Below, in pieces: positions 8,255-14,986 of a DNA stretch of 40,134 bases (positions within the stretch are counted from its first letter, which is position 1; each line of letters opens with the position of its first letter). The DNA is from SCGC-AAA076-P13 sp963926355 (GTDB lineage Bacteria > Pseudomonadota > Gammaproteobacteria > Magnimaribacterales > D2472), in assembly GCA_963926355.1 (NCBI GenBank), contig CAWUWW010000005.1:1-40134 (forward strand). Reading direction: 5' to 3'. The notes under the pieces were generated by a model. It was not told the origin of the DNA, made no database searches, and saw only the letters and a program-made list of their open reading frames with translations. Made by a program: the position numbers and the translations under genes.

Positions 8255-9454
8255 TTACGAATTAAATTCCTTGGCAATAAGAGCTATTATCTCACGAGCT
8301 ATGCGTATTTTTTTATCCTTCTTTAATAAAATACTAGTATTTTTAGTTATTACGTTAACCTCATTCTCATCAACATCAAAGCCAATTGTCCTATCAGAGA
8401 CATCATTAGAAATAATCATATTTAAATCTTTAGAAAGTAATTTAGCTCTTGCATTAGAATCTACATTGTTAGTTTCAGCAGCGAAGCCAACAATGTATGT
8501 ATCAGGAAAGTGTTCTGATACATAACTTAAAATATCTTTATTTTTCTCAAGATTAATATGCAAATCATCCACTCCTTCTTTTTTAATTTTAGTTGATGAA
8601 TACTCCAGAGGTTTGTAATCAGAAACAGCAGCGCATGATATAAAAATATCTGAATCTTTGATGTGGTTAGAGACACTATTGAGCATTTCGTCGGCCGTAT
8701 TAACTTTAATTAAGTTATGAGACCTATCTGCCTCCAAGTTAACAGGGCCACTAATTAAGTTAACTTGAGCACCTGCTTCATAGCAAGCATCGGCTATTGC
8801 ATAGCCCATCTTTCCTGAACTGTTATTGGATATAAATCTAACAGGGTCTATCTGCTCTCTTGTCGGCCCAGCCGTTACTGTTACCGTCTTTCCAGATAGA
8901 GGTCCATTTTTGATAGAAGAGGCTATTAAATCTAATATAAGATCTGGCTCGACCATTCTTCCTGGACCGATATCACCACATGCCTGCTCACCGTCGGCGG
9001 GGCCAATAAAATTAATACCCCTAGATGAAAGCACCTTACAGTTATCTTGGGTCGATAAATCAGACCACATACTCATATTCATAGCTGGAGCAATGAATAC
9101 AGGGGCTTTAGAGGCAAGAATAACAGCCCCCATGATATCATCAGCCCGTCCATGTGTTATTTTTGATAAAGACTCTGCAGTACAAGGAGCTATTAAAATA
9201 ATATCAGCCCACTTAGCTAGCTCAATATGACCCATTGCAGCTTCTGCATTTTCATCTAAAAGAGAGTCATGAATTTGATTTCCAGAAACTGCCTGAAGTG
9301 TTAAGGGAGTAATAAACTCTTTAGCTGATTCAGTCATTATAGCCCTGACATCAGCACCTTCTTTTTTAAATAAGCGAATTATTTCAGCAGATTTATATGC
9401 GGCAATACCACCTGTAACACAGAGAAGAATATTTTTTTTTGAAAAATTTTTCAT
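8255..9454 (-). CDS. coaBC: Bifunctional phosphopantothenoylcysteine decarboxylase / phosphopantothenate--cysteine ligase
   Basis: CoaBC carries out two successive steps of CoA synthesis. Residues about 1-185 form the FMN-binding CoaC domain: VTGGIAAYKSAEIIRLF, LAKWADIILIAPCTAES, the PAMNMSMW block with the active-site Asn, and ACGDIGPGRM with the catalytic Cys. Residues about 190-399 form the CoaB ligase domain: VTVTAGPTREQIDPVRFISN, SSGKMGYAIA, and the dimerisation segment IKKEGVDDLHINLEKNKDIL. Its 399 aa are normal for the fusion. It leads the operon with panB, panC and panD, an arrangement that groups pantothenate synthesis with the steps after CoaA. A promoter candidate lies at 9479-9506. 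Confidence 0.96.
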   Translation of the reverse strand: MKNFSKKNILLCVTGGIAAYKSAEIIRLFKKEGADVRAIMTESAKEFITPLTLQAVSGNQIHDSLLDENAEAAMGHIELAKWADIILIAPCTAESLSKITHGRADDIMGAVILASKAPVFIAPAMNMSMWSDLSTQDNCKVLSSRGINFIGPADGEQACGDIGPGRMVEPDLILDLIASSIKNGPLSGKTVTVTAGPTREQIDPVRFISNNSSGKMGYAIADACYEAGAQVNLISGPVNLEADRSHNLIKVNTADEMLNSVSNHIKDSDIFISCAAVSDYKPLEYSSTKIKKEGVDDLHINLEKNKDILSYVSEHFPDTYIVGFAAETNNVDSNARAKLLSKDLNMIISNDVSDRTIGFDVDENEVNVITKNTSILLKKDKKIRIAREIIALIAKEFNS

Positions 9455-9478
9455 TTCAAATGGTAGTTAAGTGTTGAG

Positions 9479-9506
9479 ATGATAGCTTTTTTATTATTTA
9501 AATCAA
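9479..9506 (-). promoter_or_regulatory. Candidate sigma70 promoter of the coaBC-panBCD operon
   Basis: On the minus strand TTGATT (9506-9501) is followed after 16 bp by TATCAT (9484-9479). A start near 9472 leaves a leader of about 18 nt before the coaBC ATG. It lies in the 87-bp gap between the hupE-like gene and coaBC. Confidence 0.5.
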
Positions 9507-9541
9507 ATATTATGATTGAGTTTTTTATGCCAAATATTGTA

Positions 9542-10504
9542 TTAGAAAATCATACTAATACCTCTATCTAATACCCAGTAGAAACCCGCGCCCCCAAGCA
9601 GATAAGAGATAGCTAAAGAATAATTAAACTTAAATGAGCTTATTTTCATTACATAGATACAAAGTGAGAATATTAAAATCACCCCTATTTGAGCTAGCTC
9701 TATTCCAATATTAAAAAATAGTAATGAATAAAAAAGGTTACCATCACTGAAGCCTATATCAGTCAGTGCAGATGCAAATCCAAACCCATGAAGTAACCCG
9801 AAGCCAAAAGCAATGAGCCAGGGAGTAGATTTATAAAGCTTATTCTGACTAATTTCTATAGCTAGATAGATAATAGTGATAGCAATTAATATTTCAATTG
9901 TTGATTGAGGTATGTAGATTAGCCCTGTAACAGAAAGGGCTAATGTGATGGTATGAGCTATAGTAAATGCAGTGACTGTTTTAATAACATTTAGAAATCC
10001 ACTCACAAGAAGAAGAAGTCCAAGTAAAAATAAAATATGATCTAGGCCTGAATATAAGTGTACTAACCCTAACTGGAAGTACCCTCTTCCCAATAAACTT
10101 GTTTTATTTGGTACTAGTAACTTAGAATTTCTTAAGTTGACAAGCCCTTCAAACACCTGACCATTGATGTAATTAATAGTTACTAGGGAATCAGTTAAAA
10201 CACTTAAGTCTAATATCTCAATAAAGTTTCCCTTAATCGAAGACTCACAATTTAATGTAATATTTTCAACTACATACTTGCTTTGATAAAAAAGAGGATC
10301 ATTTTTTCTTATACAAGAGCTTGGAAATAAAACCCTTCCTCTTTGGCCAATATTTTTCTTGGGATACATCCACTGGGCAGAATATTCATGCGAAATATCA
10401 TCAATCTCATTGATAAGAAGATGAGCTGGATTAAATTCATGAGCCGACAAAGAGGAAGGTAATAAAATACTAATTAATATAACGAAAGAAGCTAACCTAC
10501 TCAT
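9542..10504 (-). CDS. HupE/UreJ-like membrane protein
   Basis: The 320-aa protein has a signal peptide (MSRLASFVILISILLPSSLSA), a roughly 110-residue exported domain, then a membrane half with about six to seven helices. The membrane part opens with GLVHLYSGLDHILFLLGLLL, the His-x-x-x-x-x-Asp-His motif of the HupE_UreJ_2 family, and contains GFGLLHGFGFASALTDIG. HupE and UreJ proteins are thought to carry nickel or cobalt for hydrogenase or urease, but this exported-domain subgroup is widespread in bacteria with neither enzyme, so the substrate is unknown. I chose the ATG at 10504-10502 over the adjacent in-frame TTG. The start overlaps the end of the parvulin-like gene by 8 bp, indicating an operon with it and probably with the DUF3604 gene. 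Confidence 0.82.
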   Translation of the reverse strand: MSRLASFVILISILLPSSLSAHEFNPAHLLINEIDDISHEYSAQWMYPKKNIGQRGRVLFPSSCIRKNDPLFYQSKYVVENITLNCESSIKGNFIEILDLSVLTDSLVTINYINGQVFEGLVNLRNSKLLVPNKTSLLGRGYFQLGLVHLYSGLDHILFLLGLLLLVSGFLNVIKTVTAFTIAHTITLALSVTGLIYIPQSTIEILIAITIIYLAIEISQNKLYKSTPWLIAFGFGLLHGFGFASALTDIGFSDGNLFYSLLFFNIGIELAQIGVILIFSLCIYVMKISSFKFNYSLAISYLLGGAGFYWVLDRGISMIF

Positions 10505-11303
10505 CAAACTTTAAGTTTGGATTTATGATTACCTTATATTCAGATTTTATTTTATTTATATAGTTACTAACTGCCTCTTCCTTTTCATATGCAACTAAAT
10601 CAACCTCAACTTTACCTAAAACTTGAGCAATTGGGGGGTAATAACCAGCCCTGGCATCCATAATAAAAATAATATGATCTCCAAAGGATGATTTAAAAGG
10701 CCCAAGCCATTTATTTAAAATAACCTCATTGAAATTTAAACTAAATTGTCTTCCAAAATTTCCTGATATCTCATCTAAGCTACTTTCACTAAAACTCTTA
10801 CCTAAAAAAAATGGATCAGATTTTATATCTTGATCATTATTTAGTATCTTTTTGTAGGCTGCTTGAGACCTTTCTCCAGAATTGCTTTCTGCTGAAAAGA
10901 AATAATGCTTAAAGGTGAATGTTGGCTGAATATAATACTTATCCTTATTGGCATTATAAAAACCAATAAGATCATTGTTTGATGGCTTATCAACTAATGA
11001 CTCCTGTTTTAAAAAAGATATTTTTTGAGCCAGTCTTCGTTTAATTATTCTATCTTCCTTATCCAATCCCAAAAGAAGAGCCTCTCTATATAATATTTCC
11101 TCTTCAATTAAGTTGGTAATTATTCTACTAATCTCGTCATCAGTTGGACTTCGTCCAACTTGTGATTTCCATGCGCTTATAAGGCTAGTGATTTCCTGAT
11201 CAGAAATAAAAATGTCCTTTGAATTTTGATCAGAATTAAACCCTATATCAATGATATAGATAAATAAACCAATTAGAAAAAATATAAATATTTTAAATTT
11301 CAA
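10497..11303 (-). CDS. Membrane-anchored PpiC/parvulin-like peptidyl-prolyl isomerase
   Basis: The 268-aa protein has a single N-terminal hydrophobic segment (about 4-19, FKIFIFFLIGLFIYII), likely a membrane anchor with the rest in the periplasm. A SurA/PpiC-type helical region follows: EEILYREALLLGLDKEDRIIKRRLAQK (given here in part; about 74-100) is the classic parvulin-chaperone motif. The C-terminal half has LGPFKSSFGDHIIFIMDARAG, which fits the end of a PpiC domain, but the catalytic core is weakly conserved, so isomerase activity is uncertain. The start is TTG at 11303; no ATG occurs in the first part of the frame. It lies between the DUF3604 gene (28 bp upstream) and the hupE-like gene (8 bp overlap), and probably assists folding of one of their products. 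Confidence 0.72.
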   Translation of the reverse strand: MKFKIFIFFLIGLFIYIIDIGFNSDQNSKDIFISDQEITSLISAWKSQVGRSPTDDEISRIITNLIEEEILYREALLLGLDKEDRIIKRRLAQKISFLKQESLVDKPSNNDLIGFYNANKDKYYIQPTFTFKHYFFSAESNSGERSQAAYKKILNNDQDIKSDPFFLGKSFSESSLDEISGNFGRQFSLNFNEVILNKWLGPFKSSFGDHIIFIMDARAGYYPPIAQVLGKVEVDLVAYEKEEAVSNYINKIKSEYKVIINPNLKFDE

Positions 11304-11331
11304 TTTAAAGCTACTTTAAATATTTATTATA

Positions 11332-13485
11332 CTAGCTATCACCCAACGAGATAGTTCCACCTAGAGGCATAACTGTAATATCACTTATGGCTGGTATGTA
11401 CCATATAGGGGATGACCATGCTCTTTCTTGAAGTGTTTCATGTAAATCCTCTCTTGGCTTATGTCCTGCTTTAATAGCATCCCATGTAGACCATCTACAT
11501 GTTGGATTCTCAAGAACTCTTACGTAATAAAAGGATTTTATAGATGGGTCAAACTCTGGATCATTCCATATAGTTTTTAGTTCAGACGAGCCAACGCCTT
11601 GTGATATTGAGCAATCAGTTATGCTAACTTTTGCTCCGTTATCAGGACATCTGTTAGTAAGAGGATCAACTGAAAGGCCATCTGAGCAAGCTGCATCATA
11701 AACTTTTTCATGAGGTGTTCCGCTATTACTATCTATCCAACCTTTAATAATCTGAACTCTCTGCAAAGGTGCTCCGTTTTTATCTTTTTGAGCCCATACA
11801 AGAAAATCTGGGGCTTGGTTATTGTCATTCAATAGATCAGCTCCCATTGTCACTCCCTTCTCATAAGCTTGGCTTATAAGGGCATCTGAAGACAAATCAA
11901 TAGAGGCTAGGTCATAACCAGCAAAAAATCTAACCGCAATCCTTGTGCCTGTAGTTGCAAATGTTTCTTTTCTCTTGAAAGCTGCAAAAATTGAATCTCT
12001 TGTATTTTCTTCAGCCCATGCCACAGCAAGCCCAGAGGCTCCCCATTGTGTAAACCCAGTATTTGCATACTCACCCTCATCAAACTTAACTGTACTAACA
12101 GGTTGATTGAAAGCTTTCATGTAGTTGTCCATTCTCTCCTTATTACCTTCAGACAAGGGAGCACTGCCTCTATTTTCACTGGACCCATCAAGAAGACCAA
12201 CTTTTGACCAATAATTTGATTCATCATAAGAACCTGCTCCGGTGTGCGTATCACTAGAGCCAATTAAACCAAATTTATATGGATTTCCTTGATTACTAAA
12301 TTCAAGAGTTAGCCCATTAAGGTATGCTTCTCTGACATAACCACCTGAAGGCCTGCTGTAAGTTGGCGGTCTACTGCCTACTCTTTTATCCATAATTTCA
12401 AAATCTGCCCACTCGTCGTCTGGTGATAAAAGTGGATGAGTTTCGGAGGTTCCTTTAACTTGTGTAATTTCAACAACAGGTTCATTTCTCATTCTTTTTT
12501 CTGCATAGGCTTTATTAATAGCGCCTCCTTTAAAGGTTTCCATCTCAAACATCTGACCGTTTGAGCCGTTGCTATTATGAGGCATGGAAATTGTATCAAT
12601 CCCTTTATCTCTTAAGCCATCTTGCCAAGTCCATAAATCCTCAGGATTTAATGAATCAATTCTAGTCCATGGTCTTATTGGAGCTATAGATGAATTAAAA
12701 ATGACATTTCTATGAAGATTTCCGCCCTCTGTGTCAGTTGATGTTGTAAATTCATAACCGATGAAGGTTGTAAAAGTTCCAGGATCATTGTGCTCATTAG
12801 CTGATCGTGCAACATCAGCCCATGCAGATTTATGAACAGTGTAATCAAAAGATTTTAAAGCAAGTTGAGTATTCCTTGTAAACCAAGCCTTCAGAACACT
12901 AGGGTGCCACCAAGGCTGAGGATTGAGAATAGCCTGACCTAGAACTGAACTGAATATAGCAGATCTCTCACCAGCAGAATCAACAGTTAGGTTTTCTGGT
13001 CTGTTTAGGTTATGAAATGGTTTAGCAAAATCATTTTTTGATATATCCGTTGTGGTATCTGCGTAAGCTTGAATCATTCCCATATAAAAACCATGATCAG
13101 TAACTGAATAAAAATCTAAAGGCTCTTGGAGCTTCATTTCATAACCTAGAGGATGTTGAATTCCCTTTCCTTTTGCATAATTGTAAGCATCATCAGGTGA
13201 TGCTGTTACACCAAATACATAAGCATCAAATGAATATTTAGTATGAACATGAACATCGCCAAAATATGCATTTCTATCTTTATTAGGAGCGGCTATGATT
13301 TTTGTAGATATTGGCTTATCAACAGAAAAATCTACTAACTGAAGAGCTGAGTCTGATTGAGTTTTTTTAAACAAACTCAGAACTGGTCTCTTGTCATAAA
13401 CATCAAAATATATTAAAGCTAGAGTCAGTAAATACACTACTGGAATTATTAATAAGATACGTTTTAAAAGCTTGTTATATTTCAT
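11332..13485 (-). CDS. DUF3604-family exported protein
   Basis: The 717-aa protein has one N-terminal membrane helix (about 8-27, LKRILLIIPVVYLLTLALIY) and then a large domain recognised as DUF3604. Its first block, YFGDVHVHTKYSFDAYVFG (about 74-92), resembles the metal-binding HxH start of PHP-type phosphoesterases. Later blocks are VTDHGFYMGM, FIGYEFT, HRNVIFN, SMPHNSNGSNG and GLIGSSDTHTG, whose His and Asp residues suit a metal centre. The C-terminal region has paired cysteines (YDAACSDG, NRCPDNG, ITDCS, NPTCRW) consistent with periplasmic disulfides. No activity is established for this family; a metal-dependent phosphoesterase is an inference from the PHP-like motifs. The ribosome site AGGGA precedes the ATG. 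The parvulin-like and hupE-like genes follow. Confidence 0.85.
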   Translation of the reverse strand: MKYNKLLKRILLIIPVVYLLTLALIYFDVYDKRPVLSLFKKTQSDSALQLVDFSVDKPISTKIIAAPNKDRNAYFGDVHVHTKYSFDAYVFGVTASPDDAYNYAKGKGIQHPLGYEMKLQEPLDFYSVTDHGFYMGMIQAYADTTTDISKNDFAKPFHNLNRPENLTVDSAGERSAIFSSVLGQAILNPQPWWHPSVLKAWFTRNTQLALKSFDYTVHKSAWADVARSANEHNDPGTFTTFIGYEFTTSTDTEGGNLHRNVIFNSSIAPIRPWTRIDSLNPEDLWTWQDGLRDKGIDTISMPHNSNGSNGQMFEMETFKGGAINKAYAEKRMRNEPVVEITQVKGTSETHPLLSPDDEWADFEIMDKRVGSRPPTYSRPSGGYVREAYLNGLTLEFSNQGNPYKFGLIGSSDTHTGAGSYDESNYWSKVGLLDGSSENRGSAPLSEGNKERMDNYMKAFNQPVSTVKFDEGEYANTGFTQWGASGLAVAWAEENTRDSIFAAFKRKETFATTGTRIAVRFFAGYDLASIDLSSDALISQAYEKGVTMGADLLNDNNQAPDFLVWAQKDKNGAPLQRVQIIKGWIDSNSGTPHEKVYDAACSDGLSVDPLTNRCPDNGAKVSITDCSISQGVGSSELKTIWNDPEFDPSIKSFYYVRVLENPTCRWSTWDAIKAGHKPREDLHETLQERAWSSPIWYIPAISDITVMPLGGTISLGDS

Positions 13486-13628
13486 TGATTTCCCTAATTT
13501 ACAATAAATTTAATCTTATCATATGCTTTGTTTAAATTTAAAATTTATATCTGTATTAATAGATTGCAGAAATGAAGATGTTACAACTTGGTATAAATAA
13601 TATTTAAGTGGCTTAACTTATGTCTAAA

Positions 13629-13660
13629 AGCACTAGGTTTAAATAAGGTTTTTAAGTGCT
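13629..13660 (-). terminator. Possible weak terminator after the phytase gene
   Basis: On the minus strand AGCACT (overlapping the phytase stop) and AGTGCT form a 6-bp stem with a 20-nt loop, followed by TTTTAG. The long loop and short T run make it weak. Confidence 0.3.
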
Positions 13661-14756
13661 ATGGATTCAATTTATCTATAATTTGCTTAAAAGAAATATA
13701 TTTAAAGTTCTGTCTCTCTGGAGTTCCTGTTAAATCATTCCAACCATCCTGAACTACTAGCAAACCATTTGGTAAATTGGCATTAAAGTTAAAATTAATA
13801 GAGTCAACCCCATCTGTGTCTGAGACACCATCAATTAAATCTGTTTTTTCAATCTCAAAAGAGCCAAGGTAGTCATAAGGCAACTGCCTATTATAGATAT
13901 TAATAGTATTGTCGCCCTGCGAAGAAAGAACTATGTAACCTTCAATGTCAGAAGTTTTATATATTGAAATCCCCTCAGGATCACCAACGATGTAACCGTC
14001 TCTGGTATCAATAACTGTTGGGTTTAAGAAATCCAGATTATTATCTATTTTGTAGGCCCTTAAAATACCTCTGTCTTGCTCTTCTGAGATAAGTAATGTC
14101 CTGTTCTGATCATCATAAACACAACCCTCTGATTGAACTGCATTTCCATTATCAAAAGTTGCTACCAAAGAAAGTCCTAAAGCTGTATATCTCCACATTT
14201 GAACTTGAGATCCCTCATCTTCAGTTATAAAAGCTATAAGGCCATGATAAGGGTCTAATCCTCCGCATACCCCGTATACGATCATATTAGTTCTTGCACT
14301 AACACTGGGTGTTAAAGGAAGCTTGAATACACCTTTGTCAATTTTATCATTTGTTTCTTTATCTGAAAAAAACCAGACATCCAAGGTATTTGAAGTTCTA
14401 TTGGAGGCAAATAGAAATGAATAAGAACCAATATCCTCATTGTCATCGTTGGTTACGTCCATAGACCTAACGTCAATATTGTTTATTAGTCCTATTTTAC
14501 TGTAATCAATCTCGTTAGATTTTAAGTCATAGGTATATATCCCACTTCTCTTATCGGTACCAAATATTAAAGTATTTAAAGGGTTGATTGTATTAAGCCA
14601 TATTGCAGGATCATCAGCAGCATCTCCCTTGGTGATAATCTGGGGTGTTTCAGACATAGCCTGAATTTTATATATAACTTTTGATTTAACTTCAGCATAA
14701 ATCGAGGTAGAAAAGATAGTTATAAGAATGGCAAATCTAATGGAGTTATATTTCAT
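13659..14756 (-). CDS. Secreted beta-propeller phytase (3-phytase)
   Basis: Beta-propeller phytases are calcium-dependent enzymes that release phosphate from inositol hexakisphosphate and act outside the cytoplasm. The chosen ATG at 14756 gives 365 aa with a clear signal peptide (MKYNSIRFAILITIFSTSIYA). The mature protein has the hallmark blocks DDPAIWLN, FGTDKRSGIYTYDL, NNIDVRSMDV, EGCVYDDQNRTLLISEEQD and DPEGISIY with YIVLSSQGDN, which place the calcium and phosphate ligands on the propeller blades. The reading frame stays open 72 codons further upstream, but that part is the antisense of tRNA-Arg(TCG) and is not coding. The TonB-dependent receptor lies upstream on the same strand beyond the tRNA, which suggests phosphorus scavenging. 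Confidence 0.9.
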   Translation of the reverse strand: MKYNSIRFAILITIFSTSIYAEVKSKVIYKIQAMSETPQIITKGDAADDPAIWLNTINPLNTLIFGTDKRSGIYTYDLKSNEIDYSKIGLINNIDVRSMDVTNDDNEDIGSYSFLFASNRTSNTLDVWFFSDKETNDKIDKGVFKLPLTPSVSARTNMIVYGVCGGLDPYHGLIAFITEDEGSQVQMWRYTALGLSLVATFDNGNAVQSEGCVYDDQNRTLLISEEQDRGILRAYKIDNNLDFLNPTVIDTRDGYIVGDPEGISIYKTSDIEGYIVLSSQGDNTINIYNRQLPYDYLGSFEIEKTDLIDGVSDTDGVDSINFNFNANLPNGLLVVQDGWNDLTGTPERQNFKYISFKQIIDKLNP

Positions 14757-14805
14757 ATTTGAATTGTAGGTTTGGATAAGATTTTGTAAAGTAAAAAGTA
14801 GTAAG

Positions 14806-14837
14806 TTGAGCTTACATTTTTTTAATTCGTTTATAAT
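14806..14837 (+). promoter_or_regulatory. Candidate promoter of tRNA-Arg(TCG)
   Basis: A perfect TATAAT at 14832-14837 lies 17 bp before the tRNA. The -35 is poorer: CTTACA (14811-14816, 15-bp spacer) or TTGAGC (14806-14811, 20-bp spacer). The -10 is the convincing part. Confidence 0.45.
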
Positions 14838-14854
14838 GGTGCTATAAAAATCTA

Positions 14855-14931
14855 GCGCCTGTAGCTCAGTTGGATAGAGTACTTGGCTTCGAACCAAGGG
14901 GTCGGGAGTTCGAATCTTCCCGGGCGCACCA
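14855..14931 (+). tRNA. tRNA-Arg (anticodon TCG)
   Basis: A 77-nt cloverleaf. The acceptor stem gcgcctg pairs with cgggcgc (one U-G pair), the anticodon stem cttgg/ccaag encloses the loop cttcgaa (anticodon TCG), the T loop is ttcgaat, the discriminator is A and CCA is encoded. It differs from the tRNA-Arg(ACG) gene at only about six positions, including the first anticodon base. It is the only plus-strand gene within a long run of minus-strand genes. Confidence 0.97.
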
Positions 14932-14941
14932 ATTAATAAAT

Positions 14942-14969
14942 AAAAAAAACCCCTCAAAAAGAGGGGTTT
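14942..14969 (-). terminator. Strong intrinsic terminator of the TonB-dependent receptor gene
   Basis: The arms AAACCCCTC (14947-14955) and GAGGGGTTT (14961-14969) enclose a 5-nt loop. Read on the minus strand the hairpin is followed by eight T residues, 18 bp after the receptor stop. On the plus strand only TTTC follows, but the same hairpin may help end the tRNA-Arg(TCG) transcript. Confidence 0.85.
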
Positions 14970-14986
14970 CATAATTCTACTAACCT

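Noticed and set aside
8254..8277. TTG start for panB, eight residues upstream
   Set aside because: It overlaps coaBC by 23 bp; an ATG one base after the coaBC stop gives the normal family length.
8826..9230. 134-codon plus-strand frame opposite coaBC
   Set aside because: It is the reverse-complement shadow of a strongly conserved coaBC gene and shows no family features.
14757..14972. 72-codon N-terminal extension of the phytase frame (GAPGKIRTPDPLVRSQVLYP)
   Set aside because: It is the antisense of tRNA-Arg(TCG) and its promoter, and the signal peptide begins at the ATG at 14756.
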